NCBI RefSeq assembly: GCF_019703855.1
Contig: NZ_AP024086.1
Location: 186,001-250,000, forward strand
Length of the DNA stretch: 64,000 nucleotides
Origin: Desulfomarina profundi
GTDB taxonomy: Bacteria > Desulfobacterota > Desulfobulbia > Desulfobulbales > Desulfocapsaceae
Reading direction: 5' to 3'
How positions within the stretch are numbered: the first letter of the stretch is position 1; each line of letters begins with the position of its first letter. The notes below the pieces were generated by a model, which was given only the letters and a program-made list of their open reading frames with translations, made no database searches and was not told where the DNA came from. The position numbers and the translations under genes were made by a program. Positions 56,761-64,000 of this stretch are shown piece after piece.

Positions 56761-57007
56761 ACCTAAATCCTGCAATTGGCAAGTTTTTCGGAGATGCGAG
56801 GCATCAAGGGCGCAGACGTATTAACATACTTCAAGCACTTGATAACGAAGCAGATTCGATAAAATTGCCAATCCCCCAGGGCAAGGGAATAAAGAAAAAA
56901 CAATCTCACTCTGATAGTGAGTAGTACAGCCCCTACTGTAATATTATAACTATCTGTTTATACATTATAAATATTTTTTCTTTGTTCCCGAAGTGCAGGA
57001 TTTAGGT
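56761..57007. repeat. MITE-like repeat family C, copy 2 (247 bp)
   Basis: Same 14-bp inverted ends as copy 1, flanked by ATA on both sides (56758-56760 and 57008-57010). Its base sequence appears identical to copy 3 at 58256, pointing to recent movement. It overlaps the last codons of the hydrolase gene, supplying its stop. Confidence 0.88.
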
Positions 57008-57665
57008 ATAAAAGTAATTTCTGTAACCAGTTGCCGATATCTGTTATCTGTTCCGGGCAGACTGCGTGTTCCATGGGATAATTTTTGTAATTGACACTGT
57101 AACCTGCCTTGACAAGTTGTGTGGTCGCCTTCTGTCCAAGAGTCTCCGGTACTACCGGATCATATATCCCGTGCTGGATGGTAATGGGGATGTTTTTATT
57201 CTCTCTGCTTAATATAATAGTGTCAGCGGTAGCAAAATAGGTCGACATGGCCAGGAGCCCACCCAGGGGAAGAGTATGACTGAGAGCCACCTGGTAAGCT
57301 ACTGCCCCACCCTGGGAGAAACCGGCAATGATGATTCTGGCGGAGTCGATCCCCCGTTCCAGTTCCCGGGTAATAAAATCTCCGATCCTGGCGGCGGATT
57401 GCAGGAGTTGGCTGGTGTCCACCTTCCTGTCGATTTCCATTTCCAATATATCATACCAGGCGGGCATGACAAAACCGCCATTGACCGTGACGGGAATGGC
57501 TGGCGCATGGGGAAAGATAAAACGGATATGTGCGGATTTCGGTAATCGCAGCTCGGGAACAATGGGCGCAAAATCGTTGCCGTCGGCACCAAGGCCGTGC
57601 AGCCAGATAACTGTGGCGTCGGGATTTGCACCCGTTTCAAGTTCGATGGCGGGAAGAAGTGTCAT
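56958..57665 (-). CDS. Phospholipase/carboxylesterase-family serine hydrolase, 235 residues
   Basis: Alpha/beta hydrolase of the acyl-protein thioesterase/YpfH group. LHGLGADGNDF, nucleophile Ser in IIAGFSQGGAVAYQ, catalytic Asp in GIYDPVVPE and His in YPMEHAVCPEQ. The last 16 residues (YLNPALREQRKNIYNV) are translated from repeat C copy 2; without it the gene would end TTA TAA after QKLLL. The extension may or may not be tolerated. Confidence 0.9.
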   Translation of the reverse strand: MTLLPAIELETGANPDATVIWLHGLGADGNDFAPIVPELRLPKSAHIRFIFPHAPAIPVTVNGGFVMPAWYDILEMEIDRKVDTSQLLQSAARIGDFITRELERGIDSARIIIAGFSQGGAVAYQVALSHTLPLGGLLAMSTYFATADTIILSRENKNIPITIQHGIYDPVVPETLGQKATTQLVKAGYSVNYKNYPMEHAVCPEQITDIGNWLQKLLLYLNPALREQRKNIYNV

Positions 57666-57787
57666 TGAATTGTGCCTCAGTAAAAAATGATTAATGTGAT
57701 GAATTTCTGGAGAAAAAGAGAATCAGCATGGTATTATACATGAAAACAATCTCAGGGAACATGAGAAAAAACGGATGAGGAAATAAA

Positions 57788-58186
57788 ATGAGCATGCAGG
57801 AAAGGTTTCAGAATGAACTGCAGGTGGCGATTAAGGCAAAGGACAGTGACCGCACAGGTGCAATACGTATCCTGATAGGAGAATTCCAGCGACAGCGCGA
57901 GAAGAAGCTCAGTGATGATCAGGTGATTGGCATTATCAGAAAACTGATAAAATCGGAAAAAGAACTGCTGACAGCGGCAGGAAAAGACAGTTCAGGTTTT
58001 CTAACTGTTATGGAAAGTTATCTGCCCAGCCAGGCTGACGAAGAGGAAATCAGAACCTGGATTGAGGAAAATATTGATTTTGAGAGTTTCGACAACCGGA
58101 TGCAGGCAATGAGACCAGTCATGAACCATTTTTCAGGACGGGCGGATGGAAATATCGTCAAAAAGATTCTTATGAGTTTTACCTGA
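57788..58186 (+). CDS. GatB/YqeY-family protein, 132 residues
   Basis: Helical domain related to the tail of the amidotransferase subunit GatB. It may be involved in tRNA-linked transamidation or aminoacyl-tRNA handling; role not established. MQERFQNELQVAIKAKDSDR and GAIRILIGEFQRQREKKL are typical. GAGG precedes the start, with ATGAGCATG giving a second possible start. Confidence 0.85.
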   Translation: MSMQERFQNELQVAIKAKDSDRTGAIRILIGEFQRQREKKLSDDQVIGIIRKLIKSEKELLTAAGKDSSGFLTVMESYLPSQADEEEIRTWIEENIDFESFDNRMQAMRPVMNHFSGRADGNIVKKILMSFT

Positions 58187-58255
58187 CGTGGAATCGTTAT
58201 GAAATCAGACGATGAATCAATTCCTGTTGTGCTTGTCCAAACGATGTTTATTATT

Positions 58256-58502
58256 ACCTAAATCCTGCAATTGGCAAGTTTTTCGGAGATGCGAGGCATC
58301 AAGGGCGCAGACGTATTAACATACTTCAAGCACTTGATAACGAAGCAGATTCGATAAAATTGCCAATCCCCCAGGGCAAGGGAATAAAGAAAAAACAATC
58401 TCACTCTGATAGTGAGTAGTACAGCCCCTACTGTAATATTATAACTATCTGTTTATACATTATAAATATTTTTTCTTTGTTCCCGAAGTGCAGGATTTAG
58501 GT
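58256..58502. repeat. MITE-like repeat family C, copy 3 (247 bp)
   Basis: Identical in my reading to copy 2, flanked by ATT on both sides (58253-58255 and 58503-58505). Intergenic between yqeY and the htpX region. Confidence 0.88.
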
Positions 58503-58534
58503 ATTACCCCATTAAAAAAATAATACTGATTATA

Positions 58535-58614
58535 CACGAAACTCAGCCTGAATTTGTTTGAAAGGAGCTTTGGTTGCTTTGACCTGGATATCCTTTGATA
58601 TGCTGAGTTTCGTG
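58535..58614 (+). promoter_or_regulatory. Long inverted repeat in the htpX leader
   Basis: Perfect 13-bp arms CACGAAACTCAGC/GCTGAGTTTCGTG separated by 54 bp, ending 45 bp before the htpX start. Could be a regulatory hairpin or another small repeat; no second copy seen here. Confidence 0.5.
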
Positions 58615-58659
58615 GGTAATCAGAAAAAATATGAACTTTTTGAAAATGGAGGTAAGGGC

Positions 58660-59523
58660 GTGTTACGTATAATTCTGTTTTTGGCAACGAATATGGCAAT
58701 ACTGGTTTTACTGGGTATTGTTATGTCTGTCCTGGGGATCGATTCAAGAAGTACTTCCGGTCTGCTTGTCATGGCTGGAATGTTTGGTATGGGGGGTCGT
58801 TTATTTCCCTGGCCATGTCCAAATGGATTGCTAAAAAATCAACCGGGCCAGGGTTATTGAACAACCTGTAAATCCCACGGAGAAATGGTTGATGGATACC
58901 GTGGCCCGTATGGCTGAAGATGCGGAAATCGGAATGCCTGAGGTTGCTGTTTACCATTCGCCGGATTTGAATGCCTTTGCAACGGGAATGAACAAGAATA
59001 ATGCCCTTGTCGCTGTGAGCACGGGGCTGCTGCAGAATATGAACCGGGATGAGGTGGAAGCGGTGCTTGCCCACGAGATAACCCATGTGGCCTGTGGGGA
59101 TATGGTCACCCTGTCTCTTATCCAGGGAGTATTGAACACCTTTGTTATTTTCCTGTCACGTATTGCTGCCAATATTCTGGATAATGTTCTTGGTGGTGAC
59201 GAAGATGGGGGGGACTGGGTTTTATGGGTTATATGGCTGTCACCATTGTCCTTGAAATGGTACTGGGACTTTTTGCTTCTATAATTGTCATGTGGTTTTC
59301 AAGAAAGCGGGAGTTTACTGCGGACAAAGGTGCTGCCTATCTCACATCGAGTGCAAAGATGGTTGGTGCACTGCGTCGGTTGCAGGCACACCATGAGCCG
59401 TCTCATCTTCCTGAACAGGTTGCTGCTTTCGGTATCCGTCCGAGAGAAGGGGGGCTGGCCAGTCTTTTTAGAAGTCACCCTCCGCTGGAAGAGCGTATTG
59501 CTGCTCTTGAGCGGTTGTCGTAG
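58660..59523 (+). pseudogene. htpX: HtpX-like membrane M48 protease, three frameshifts
   Basis: Zinc endopeptidase of inner-membrane quality control. The N-terminal helix (IILFLATNMAILVLLGIVMS), catalytic [10 protein letters not shown], and MWFSRKREFTADKGAAYL are all present, but in three frames. Breaks fall in G-runs at 58791-58796, 58845-58847 and 59207-59213; adding one G at each gives one 288-residue protein of normal length (segments [50 protein letters not shown]). Start is GTG with GGAGG 7 bases upstream. Either a heavily decayed gene or three base-calling errors. Confidence 0.88.
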
Positions 59524-59591
59524 AAAATACTGTGGCAACTGTTTTGCGGGACTGTCTGCCCGTTTTTTCTGAACTGTAATGGAATTCAGCG

Positions 59592-60431
59592 TTACTCTTC
59601 TCTGGTGATGCCGAGAATTGTATGCCAGATATTATCCTCATTCCATCGTTTGACTATGACCACCGGTAGAGTCGCAAGGTAATCGGATACTTTTTTTTCC
59701 TCACTGTGGAGTAAGCCGGAGAGTATAAACCATTTTTGCCGAAGAAAACCGTCGGTGCGGATTAACTCCTTCATGACCTCGTAGTGGATATTGGCAACAA
59801 GAAGATCCGTGGGTTTTCCAGTACACTGTTCAGCCCTGCCATTTACGACCACAATGTTTTGTTTGAGCTTATTGAGATGGACGTTGCTCAGGGCAGTTTT
59901 GCAGGCAAGCAGGTTGTAATCAACAGCGACTGCCTTGCTGCAGCCGAGTCGGCTGGCTGCCAGGGCGAGGATTCCTGTTCCACAGCCAAGGTCCAGCATG
60001 GTCTGGACTTTTCCGCCCGTGCAGGCAATATCAATGGCTTCCAGGCAGGCCCGGGTTGTGGGGTGAGTACCGTTGCCGAAAACAACACCGGAATCAAGGG
60101 TGAGGGCAATTTCATTTTCCACCGGAGTGGCTTTGATCCAGGGGGGATTCAGGAGAAACCGACCGATCCGCACAGGTTCTATGCTTCCTCCCTGCCACTG
60201 TTCATAGGTCATTTCAAATTCATCGAGCAGTTTCAGGTATGGGAGACCGGCGCAGATATCTTCAACTTCTTTTCTTGCGGGTGCGGTAAAAAAGAGGAAA
60301 GAAAAATCATCTTCGACCCAGTTGCCAATGAACGTTTCCATGTGCAGGCGGGCAGAGCGGGGAACAATTCCTTCAATATAGTAGATAGAGAGAACAGTGT
60401 CTGGACTCAAGTATGCCTGTTGAGTTTTCAT
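59592..60431 (-). CDS. prmA: Ribosomal protein L11 methyltransferase, 279 residues
   Basis: SAM-dependent trimethylation of L11. FGNGTHPTTRACLEAI, SAM loop DLGCGTGILALAA, AVDYNLLACKTALSNVHLN and LLVANIHYEVMKEL (NPPY-like NIxxE region) are seen. Length normal. Single gene before the chemoreceptor on the same strand, separated by about 145 bp from it. Confidence 0.92.
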   Translation of the reverse strand: MKTQQAYLSPDTVLSIYYIEGIVPRSARLHMETFIGNWVEDDFSFLFFTAPARKEVEDICAGLPYLKLLDEFEMTYEQWQGGSIEPVRIGRFLLNPPWIKATPVENEIALTLDSGVVFGNGTHPTTRACLEAIDIACTGGKVQTMLDLGCGTGILALAASRLGCSKAVAVDYNLLACKTALSNVHLNKLKQNIVVVNGRAEQCTGKPTDLLVANIHYEVMKELIRTDGFLRQKWFILSGLLHSEEKKVSDYLATLPVVIVKRWNEDNIWHTILGITREE

Positions 60432-60575
60432 CTTCTTTAAAAAAGAGAGTTGAGGTCTTGGAATTATTTTGGGGTTTTACCAACTGTGGGATGATATGGC
60501 AATATCGATTTGTGAAAAAAGGTGGGATTGTAACCTGCCTGCAGGGTTTTCCCGGCAGGCAGGTTACCTGGGAAT

Positions 60576-63560
60576 TTACAGCCTGAAACCGCTGACCATT
60601 TCCTTCAGTTTTTCCGCAGTTTCAGATAGGTCTGCGGCGCTGCCCTGTACTTCTCCGCTGGATGTGGCCATTTCGCCGGAGGCCTGGCTGACCATACTGA
60701 TATCTTCAGCTATCTGGGTTGCGACGGTTGAGCTTTGAGCCACATTTTCATTGACCTCTGTCAATCCCTGGGCTGCCTGGGCCACATTTGATGCGATTTC
60801 ATCGGTGGCGGCAGTCTGCTCCTGTACAGCGCTGGTAATTGTCTTGACGGTATCATTTACCGTATTGATTACAGCGGTAATACGCTCTATCTGGTTTACA
60901 GTTTCAGTGGTTGAATTCTGGATGTCTTCAATCTGGTTTTTTATCTGGTCTGTTGCCTCAGCGGTCTGTTTTGCAAGTTCTTTGATCTCGTTTGCCACTA
61001 CCCCAAATCCTTTTCCTGCCTCTCCGGCCCGGGCTGCCTCAATGGTTGCATTCAGAGCCAGGAGATTGGTCTGGCCCGAGATATCATTTATTACTTCGGT
61101 TACCTTGCTGATTTCGCTTGCGGCGCGGCCAAGTTGCTGCACCTTGGCTGTAGCGCTTTTTGCCTCTTCAACGGCTTCACCTGTTACTCTTCCTGCCTGT
61201 TCCGTGTTGCTGTTCACATCGGAAATTGTTGCCGTCATTTCTTCTGCAGCCGATGCTACAATATTCATATTAGTTGTGGTTTCCTCCGTTGCTGCAGCAA
61301 TGGAATCCATGTTAACGCTCATTTCTTCTGCTGCTGTGGCAACTGAATTGGACTGGCTGGAGACGTTTTCTGCTCCACTTGACATCTGTTCTGCAATGGC
61401 GGAAAGTTCCGTGGTTGCGGCTGAAACAGTATTGACTCCCTGAACCACCTCTTTGAACATGCCCTGCAGTTTAAAGATAAATGCATTGAAGTTTGTGGAA
61501 AGCGATTGCAGTTCATCATAGTTGGCCATTGCATAGACTTTACACTCCTGGCAGTCGGTAATTTTGCCACTGGTTACCTCAATGCAGTCGGGAGCCTCGG
61601 CCATGGTTCCGCTTATTTCCCAGCAGAGCCCTTTTTTAGCAAAACTTTTACAATCCGGTTCATTGCAATTCATCACATCTGAACAGTCAGGGCAGTCAAC
61701 ATTGAGACGCTGGGTGAGGTCTCCTTCCCCCTGGGAGAGTTTTCGGAGGTTGTTTGCAACGGTTTTGATTGGTCCCGTTATCATGCGCAGAAGGAGAAAT
61801 GAGATGCCGAAAACAATGACGACACTGGAAGCCATTACAATACCAGTCATTTTCTGTAGAGCCTTGGTCGGGGCAAGAGCCTCGGCTTCATCAATTTCCG
61901 CTATAAGGGCCCAGTGAAGATCCTGGATTTTGATCGGGGTAAAACTGGAAAAGACCTTGTTGCCGTTGTAGTCAGTGATTATTTCAGTGGCTGTTCTTCC
62001 CTGTAAACTTTTTTGTGTGGCTATGGTGTTTACTTTACCCCTGTCAGGTTTTGCAAAAGATGCTTTGACGGAATGATTTTTCGGATCAAGAAAGGAGTCC
62101 GAGCGCATCAGCATATCCGGGCCGACGAGGTAGGTTTCTCCCGAAGTTCCCATTCCATCCCTCTGCTGCATGATTCCGTTGATGGCGTCCAGGGAAAGTT
62201 GCAGGGCTATGATAACTTCTATTTTGCCGTTACTGGAAATAAACGGTTGGGCGATAAAAGCCGCTGGTTCATTGTTGCTTGGTGAGTAGGGTGTAAAGTC
62301 TGCGATACCAAACGATTTTCTTTTGATAACTGAACGAACCAGCCTGCCAAGGTTGGATGAAGCATATTTCCCGTTTAAAAAATTGGTCTGAAAATCTGCC
62401 TCCTTTGCTGCAGTGTAAAAGCAGAAACCATCGGGGTTGATAAGGAAAAGATCGTGATATCCATAGGATTTGACATATTTTGCGAAATATTCCCCTCCGT
62501 CGCTATTAACCGGACTGAAGGCTTCAGCCAGATCAATTTCAGAAACAATGGCCCACCGTACCCCTGCAAGATCAAGAGGTGCCGCGGCGGAGAGTACCGG
62601 ATTGCCATTATAATCCTTTATCACTCCTGTTTTGTCTTCACCGGCAAGTGCCCAATGTACTGCCTCTGTATCAACTTTTCCTTTGACAGGATTGGCAAAA
62701 GATGATTTAACCGAGTGGTTCTCGGGATCAAGGAAGGAATTCGAACGCATGAGCAGGTCACTGCCGACCAGGTATGTTTCGCCTGTTTTGCCGAGGCCGG
62801 TTCGTTCGTCCATGATGGACTGCAGTTTATCCATGGAGAGCTGGAGGGCAACCACGCCTGTCCGTTTTCCCTTGAAGAGAATAGGAGCTGCGATAAATGC
62901 GGCTGGCTCATTATTGCTGGGGGCGTAGGGGGCAAAATCGACCAAGACTGTTTTTCCCTTGATGGCCCCATGAAAAGCCCGGGCAAGTCCACTGTCTTTA
63001 TAGGGACCGGAAATCAGGTTGGTTTGGTAATCGGCTTCCTTTGCCTGTGTATGAACAACAGTACCCTTCGGATTGATGACAAAGAAATCGTAATAACCGG
63101 TTGCCTGAATAAATGTATCAATAATTGATGCAAACCGTTTATATTCGGGCGTTATTTCACCAGTCGCAAGATAGTTTTCATACTGGGCCATTCCTTTGGT
63201 GCAGATGGATCGGCTTTGCTGGGCAGCGATATCTGTCTGCCACTGGCGGGCCAGTTCAATGACAGCTTTCTTCTTGTTTTTCTGGATGGCATTGAGTTGT
63301 TCAAATGCGTGTTCCCTGAGAGTTCTCACGGTTTCCAGGAGAACTTTCATATCTCCTTTTCGATCTTTGAATAAATTTTCGATCTGTTTCTTTTTAATTT
63401 CTCTGACGCTTATCAATTGTTCGAATGTCGCTGTTTTAAGAGCTTTACTAGCTTCATTATAAGAAATGAGACCACTGAGGGTCAGGGGTAGAATGCCAAT
63501 AAAGAGAAAGGACAGGACAAGTTTGACTCCAGTTGGTTTGAAAAATCTCAGTAGTTTCAT
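60576..63560 (-). CDS. Methyl-accepting chemotaxis protein with duplicated Cache sensor, 994 residues
   Basis: TM1 about residues 12-34, then a long periplasmic part with two homologous Cache units (shared [11 protein letters not shown], GETYLVGxDxLMRSxSFLD, NHSVKxSF), TM2 about 580-600, HAMP, a cysteine-rich linker ([20 protein letters not shown], then CWEISG and [10 protein letters not shown]) and a signalling domain with the hairpin tip [20 protein letters not shown]. The Cys-rich linker might bind a metal or Fe-S cluster; this is inference. No che genes are adjacent. Confidence 0.93.
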   Translation of the reverse strand: MKLLRFFKPTGVKLVLSFLFIGILPLTLSGLISYNEASKALKTATFEQLISVREIKKKQIENLFKDRKGDMKVLLETVRTLREHAFEQLNAIQKNKKKAVIELARQWQTDIAAQQSRSICTKGMAQYENYLATGEITPEYKRFASIIDTFIQATGYYDFFVINPKGTVVHTQAKEADYQTNLISGPYKDSGLARAFHGAIKGKTVLVDFAPYAPSNNEPAAFIAAPILFKGKRTGVVALQLSMDKLQSIMDERTGLGKTGETYLVGSDLLMRSNSFLDPENHSVKSSFANPVKGKVDTEAVHWALAGEDKTGVIKDYNGNPVLSAAAPLDLAGVRWAIVSEIDLAEAFSPVNSDGGEYFAKYVKSYGYHDLFLINPDGFCFYTAAKEADFQTNFLNGKYASSNLGRLVRSVIKRKSFGIADFTPYSPSNNEPAAFIAQPFISSNGKIEVIIALQLSLDAINGIMQQRDGMGTSGETYLVGPDMLMRSDSFLDPKNHSVKASFAKPDRGKVNTIATQKSLQGRTATEIITDYNGNKVFSSFTPIKIQDLHWALIAEIDEAEALAPTKALQKMTGIVMASSVVIVFGISFLLLRMITGPIKTVANNLRKLSQGEGDLTQRLNVDCPDCSDVMNCNEPDCKSFAKKGLCWEISGTMAEAPDCIEVTSGKITDCQECKVYAMANYDELQSLSTNFNAFIFKLQGMFKEVVQGVNTVSAATTELSAIAEQMSSGAENVSSQSNSVATAAEEMSVNMDSIAAATEETTTNMNIVASAAEEMTATISDVNSNTEQAGRVTGEAVEEAKSATAKVQQLGRAASEISKVTEVINDISGQTNLLALNATIEAARAGEAGKGFGVVANEIKELAKQTAEATDQIKNQIEDIQNSTTETVNQIERITAVINTVNDTVKTITSAVQEQTAATDEIASNVAQAAQGLTEVNENVAQSSTVATQIAEDISMVSQASGEMATSSGEVQGSAADLSETAEKLKEMVSGFRL

Positions 63561-63930
63561 TGTTTCTCCTTTGAGTTTTTCTTATTTTTGGATTTGTGTG
63601 AAGGTATAGATGGGAGTGTAGTTTTCAGTATGAATTGTCATTGTTTTGAGTATATGTTTTGGAAAAAAGAAAAACAAATAAAATTACATTTTTTAGGTGT
63701 TTGTCTTATGTTAGAAAGTGGGGAAATTTTTTTTCTGAAAATCGGTATTTTCGCCATTGTTGCTGATGCTGCTTTGTGGTATAATGTGTAACATGTTTTT
63801 ATTATGACAATAATTATTATTTTTAGCGATGCATTATGGGCCTCTCTCTGGGAGGGCTTCAGAGAATTATTGTTCGGGTAGTGACTAATAGCAGCTTTGT
63901 TTGTGTCAGGAAAAGAGCATGGTTCTCAAA
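63561..63930. other. Intergenic stretch without a recognised gene
   Basis: Upstream of the chemoreceptor and AT-rich. A 67-codon + strand frame at 63588 has no ribosome-binding site or family match. Promoter elements are not obvious. Confidence 0.4.
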
Positions 63931-63962
63931 AAATCTTTGACTTGGGTCAAAGATTTTTTTTT
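63931..63962 (+). terminator. Rho-independent terminator near the window end
   Basis: Perfect 11-bp stem AAATCTTTGAC/GTCAAAGATTT with a 4-base loop and a T-run; A-run before it allows use on the minus strand, where it would serve a gene lying beyond 64000. Confidence 0.75.
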
Positions 63963-64000
63963 GCATATTGAGTATGAAGAAATACAGAAATGTCACGGTC

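Overview
The window is chromosomal DNA of a bacterium that most resembles a Desulfobacterota (deltaproteobacterial), Desulfobulbus/Desulfocapsa-like anaerobe. This rests on overall feel rather than a marker gene: large hybrid histidine kinases with the box [10 protein letters not shown], a PEP-CTERM protein, a eukaryotic-type NADP isocitrate dehydrogenase, a TctCBA carboxylate transporter under a sigma-54 two-component system, a selenoprotein, and cysteine-bearing PAS and chemoreceptor linkers. No rRNA or sulfate-reduction gene is present to confirm it.

Layout. 1-3.8 kb is the right end of an integrative island: a P4-type integrase, a hypothetical gene, a truncated excisionase cut by an IS21-family element, and a 3' tRNA-Arg(TCT) fragment as attachment site. 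3.9-9.6 kb is a patchwork: palindromic repeats, a PEP-CTERM gene, a coupled ribbon-helix-helix/58-residue pair, a ZIP metal transporter, an IS1595 copy with an 8-bp target duplication, a NifU-like protein and a Cys-rich protein. 9.7-17 kb holds a Cache-domain hybrid kinase, icd, a small [2Fe-2S] selenoprotein read through a UGA, and a 1042-residue membrane protein of unknown family. 17.2-25.8 kb is one functional block: tctCBA behind a perfect -24/-12 promoter, with an NtrC-type regulator, a DctB/PgtB-like kinase and a periplasmic receptor. 26-31 kb is a GntR-controlled operon of an ATP-grasp ligase, a lysine-2,3-aminomutase-like radical SAM enzyme and an M20 peptidase. 31-37 kb holds pspABC/pspF, then a periplasmic binding protein and hybrid kinase. 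37-46.8 kb is housekeeping and signalling (aroE, NifU-like, rsgA, LysE-type exporter, nitroreductase, lpd, UvrD-like helicase, PAS-GGDEF cyclase). 47-51 kb is a lipoprotein receptor plus hybrid kinase. 51-63.6 kb has selO, zinc ribbons, a MinD/ParA-like ATPase, a sirtuin, DUF1992, a hydrolase, yqeY, htpX, prmA and a chemoreceptor with a duplicated sensor.

Two themes cut across the window. First, at least four families of short palindromic non-autonomous repeats (called A, B, C, D here) sit between genes. Family C makes a 3-bp target duplication (ATG, ATA, ATT), has two identical copies, and has landed exactly on one gene's start codon and another gene's stop codon. Second, six genes (istA, PEP-CTERM, the periplasmic receptor, pspF, lpd, htpX) are broken at eight places, and each is restored by adding one G or C, mostly in a G/C run. 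Base undercalling in the assembly is therefore a likelier cause than decay.
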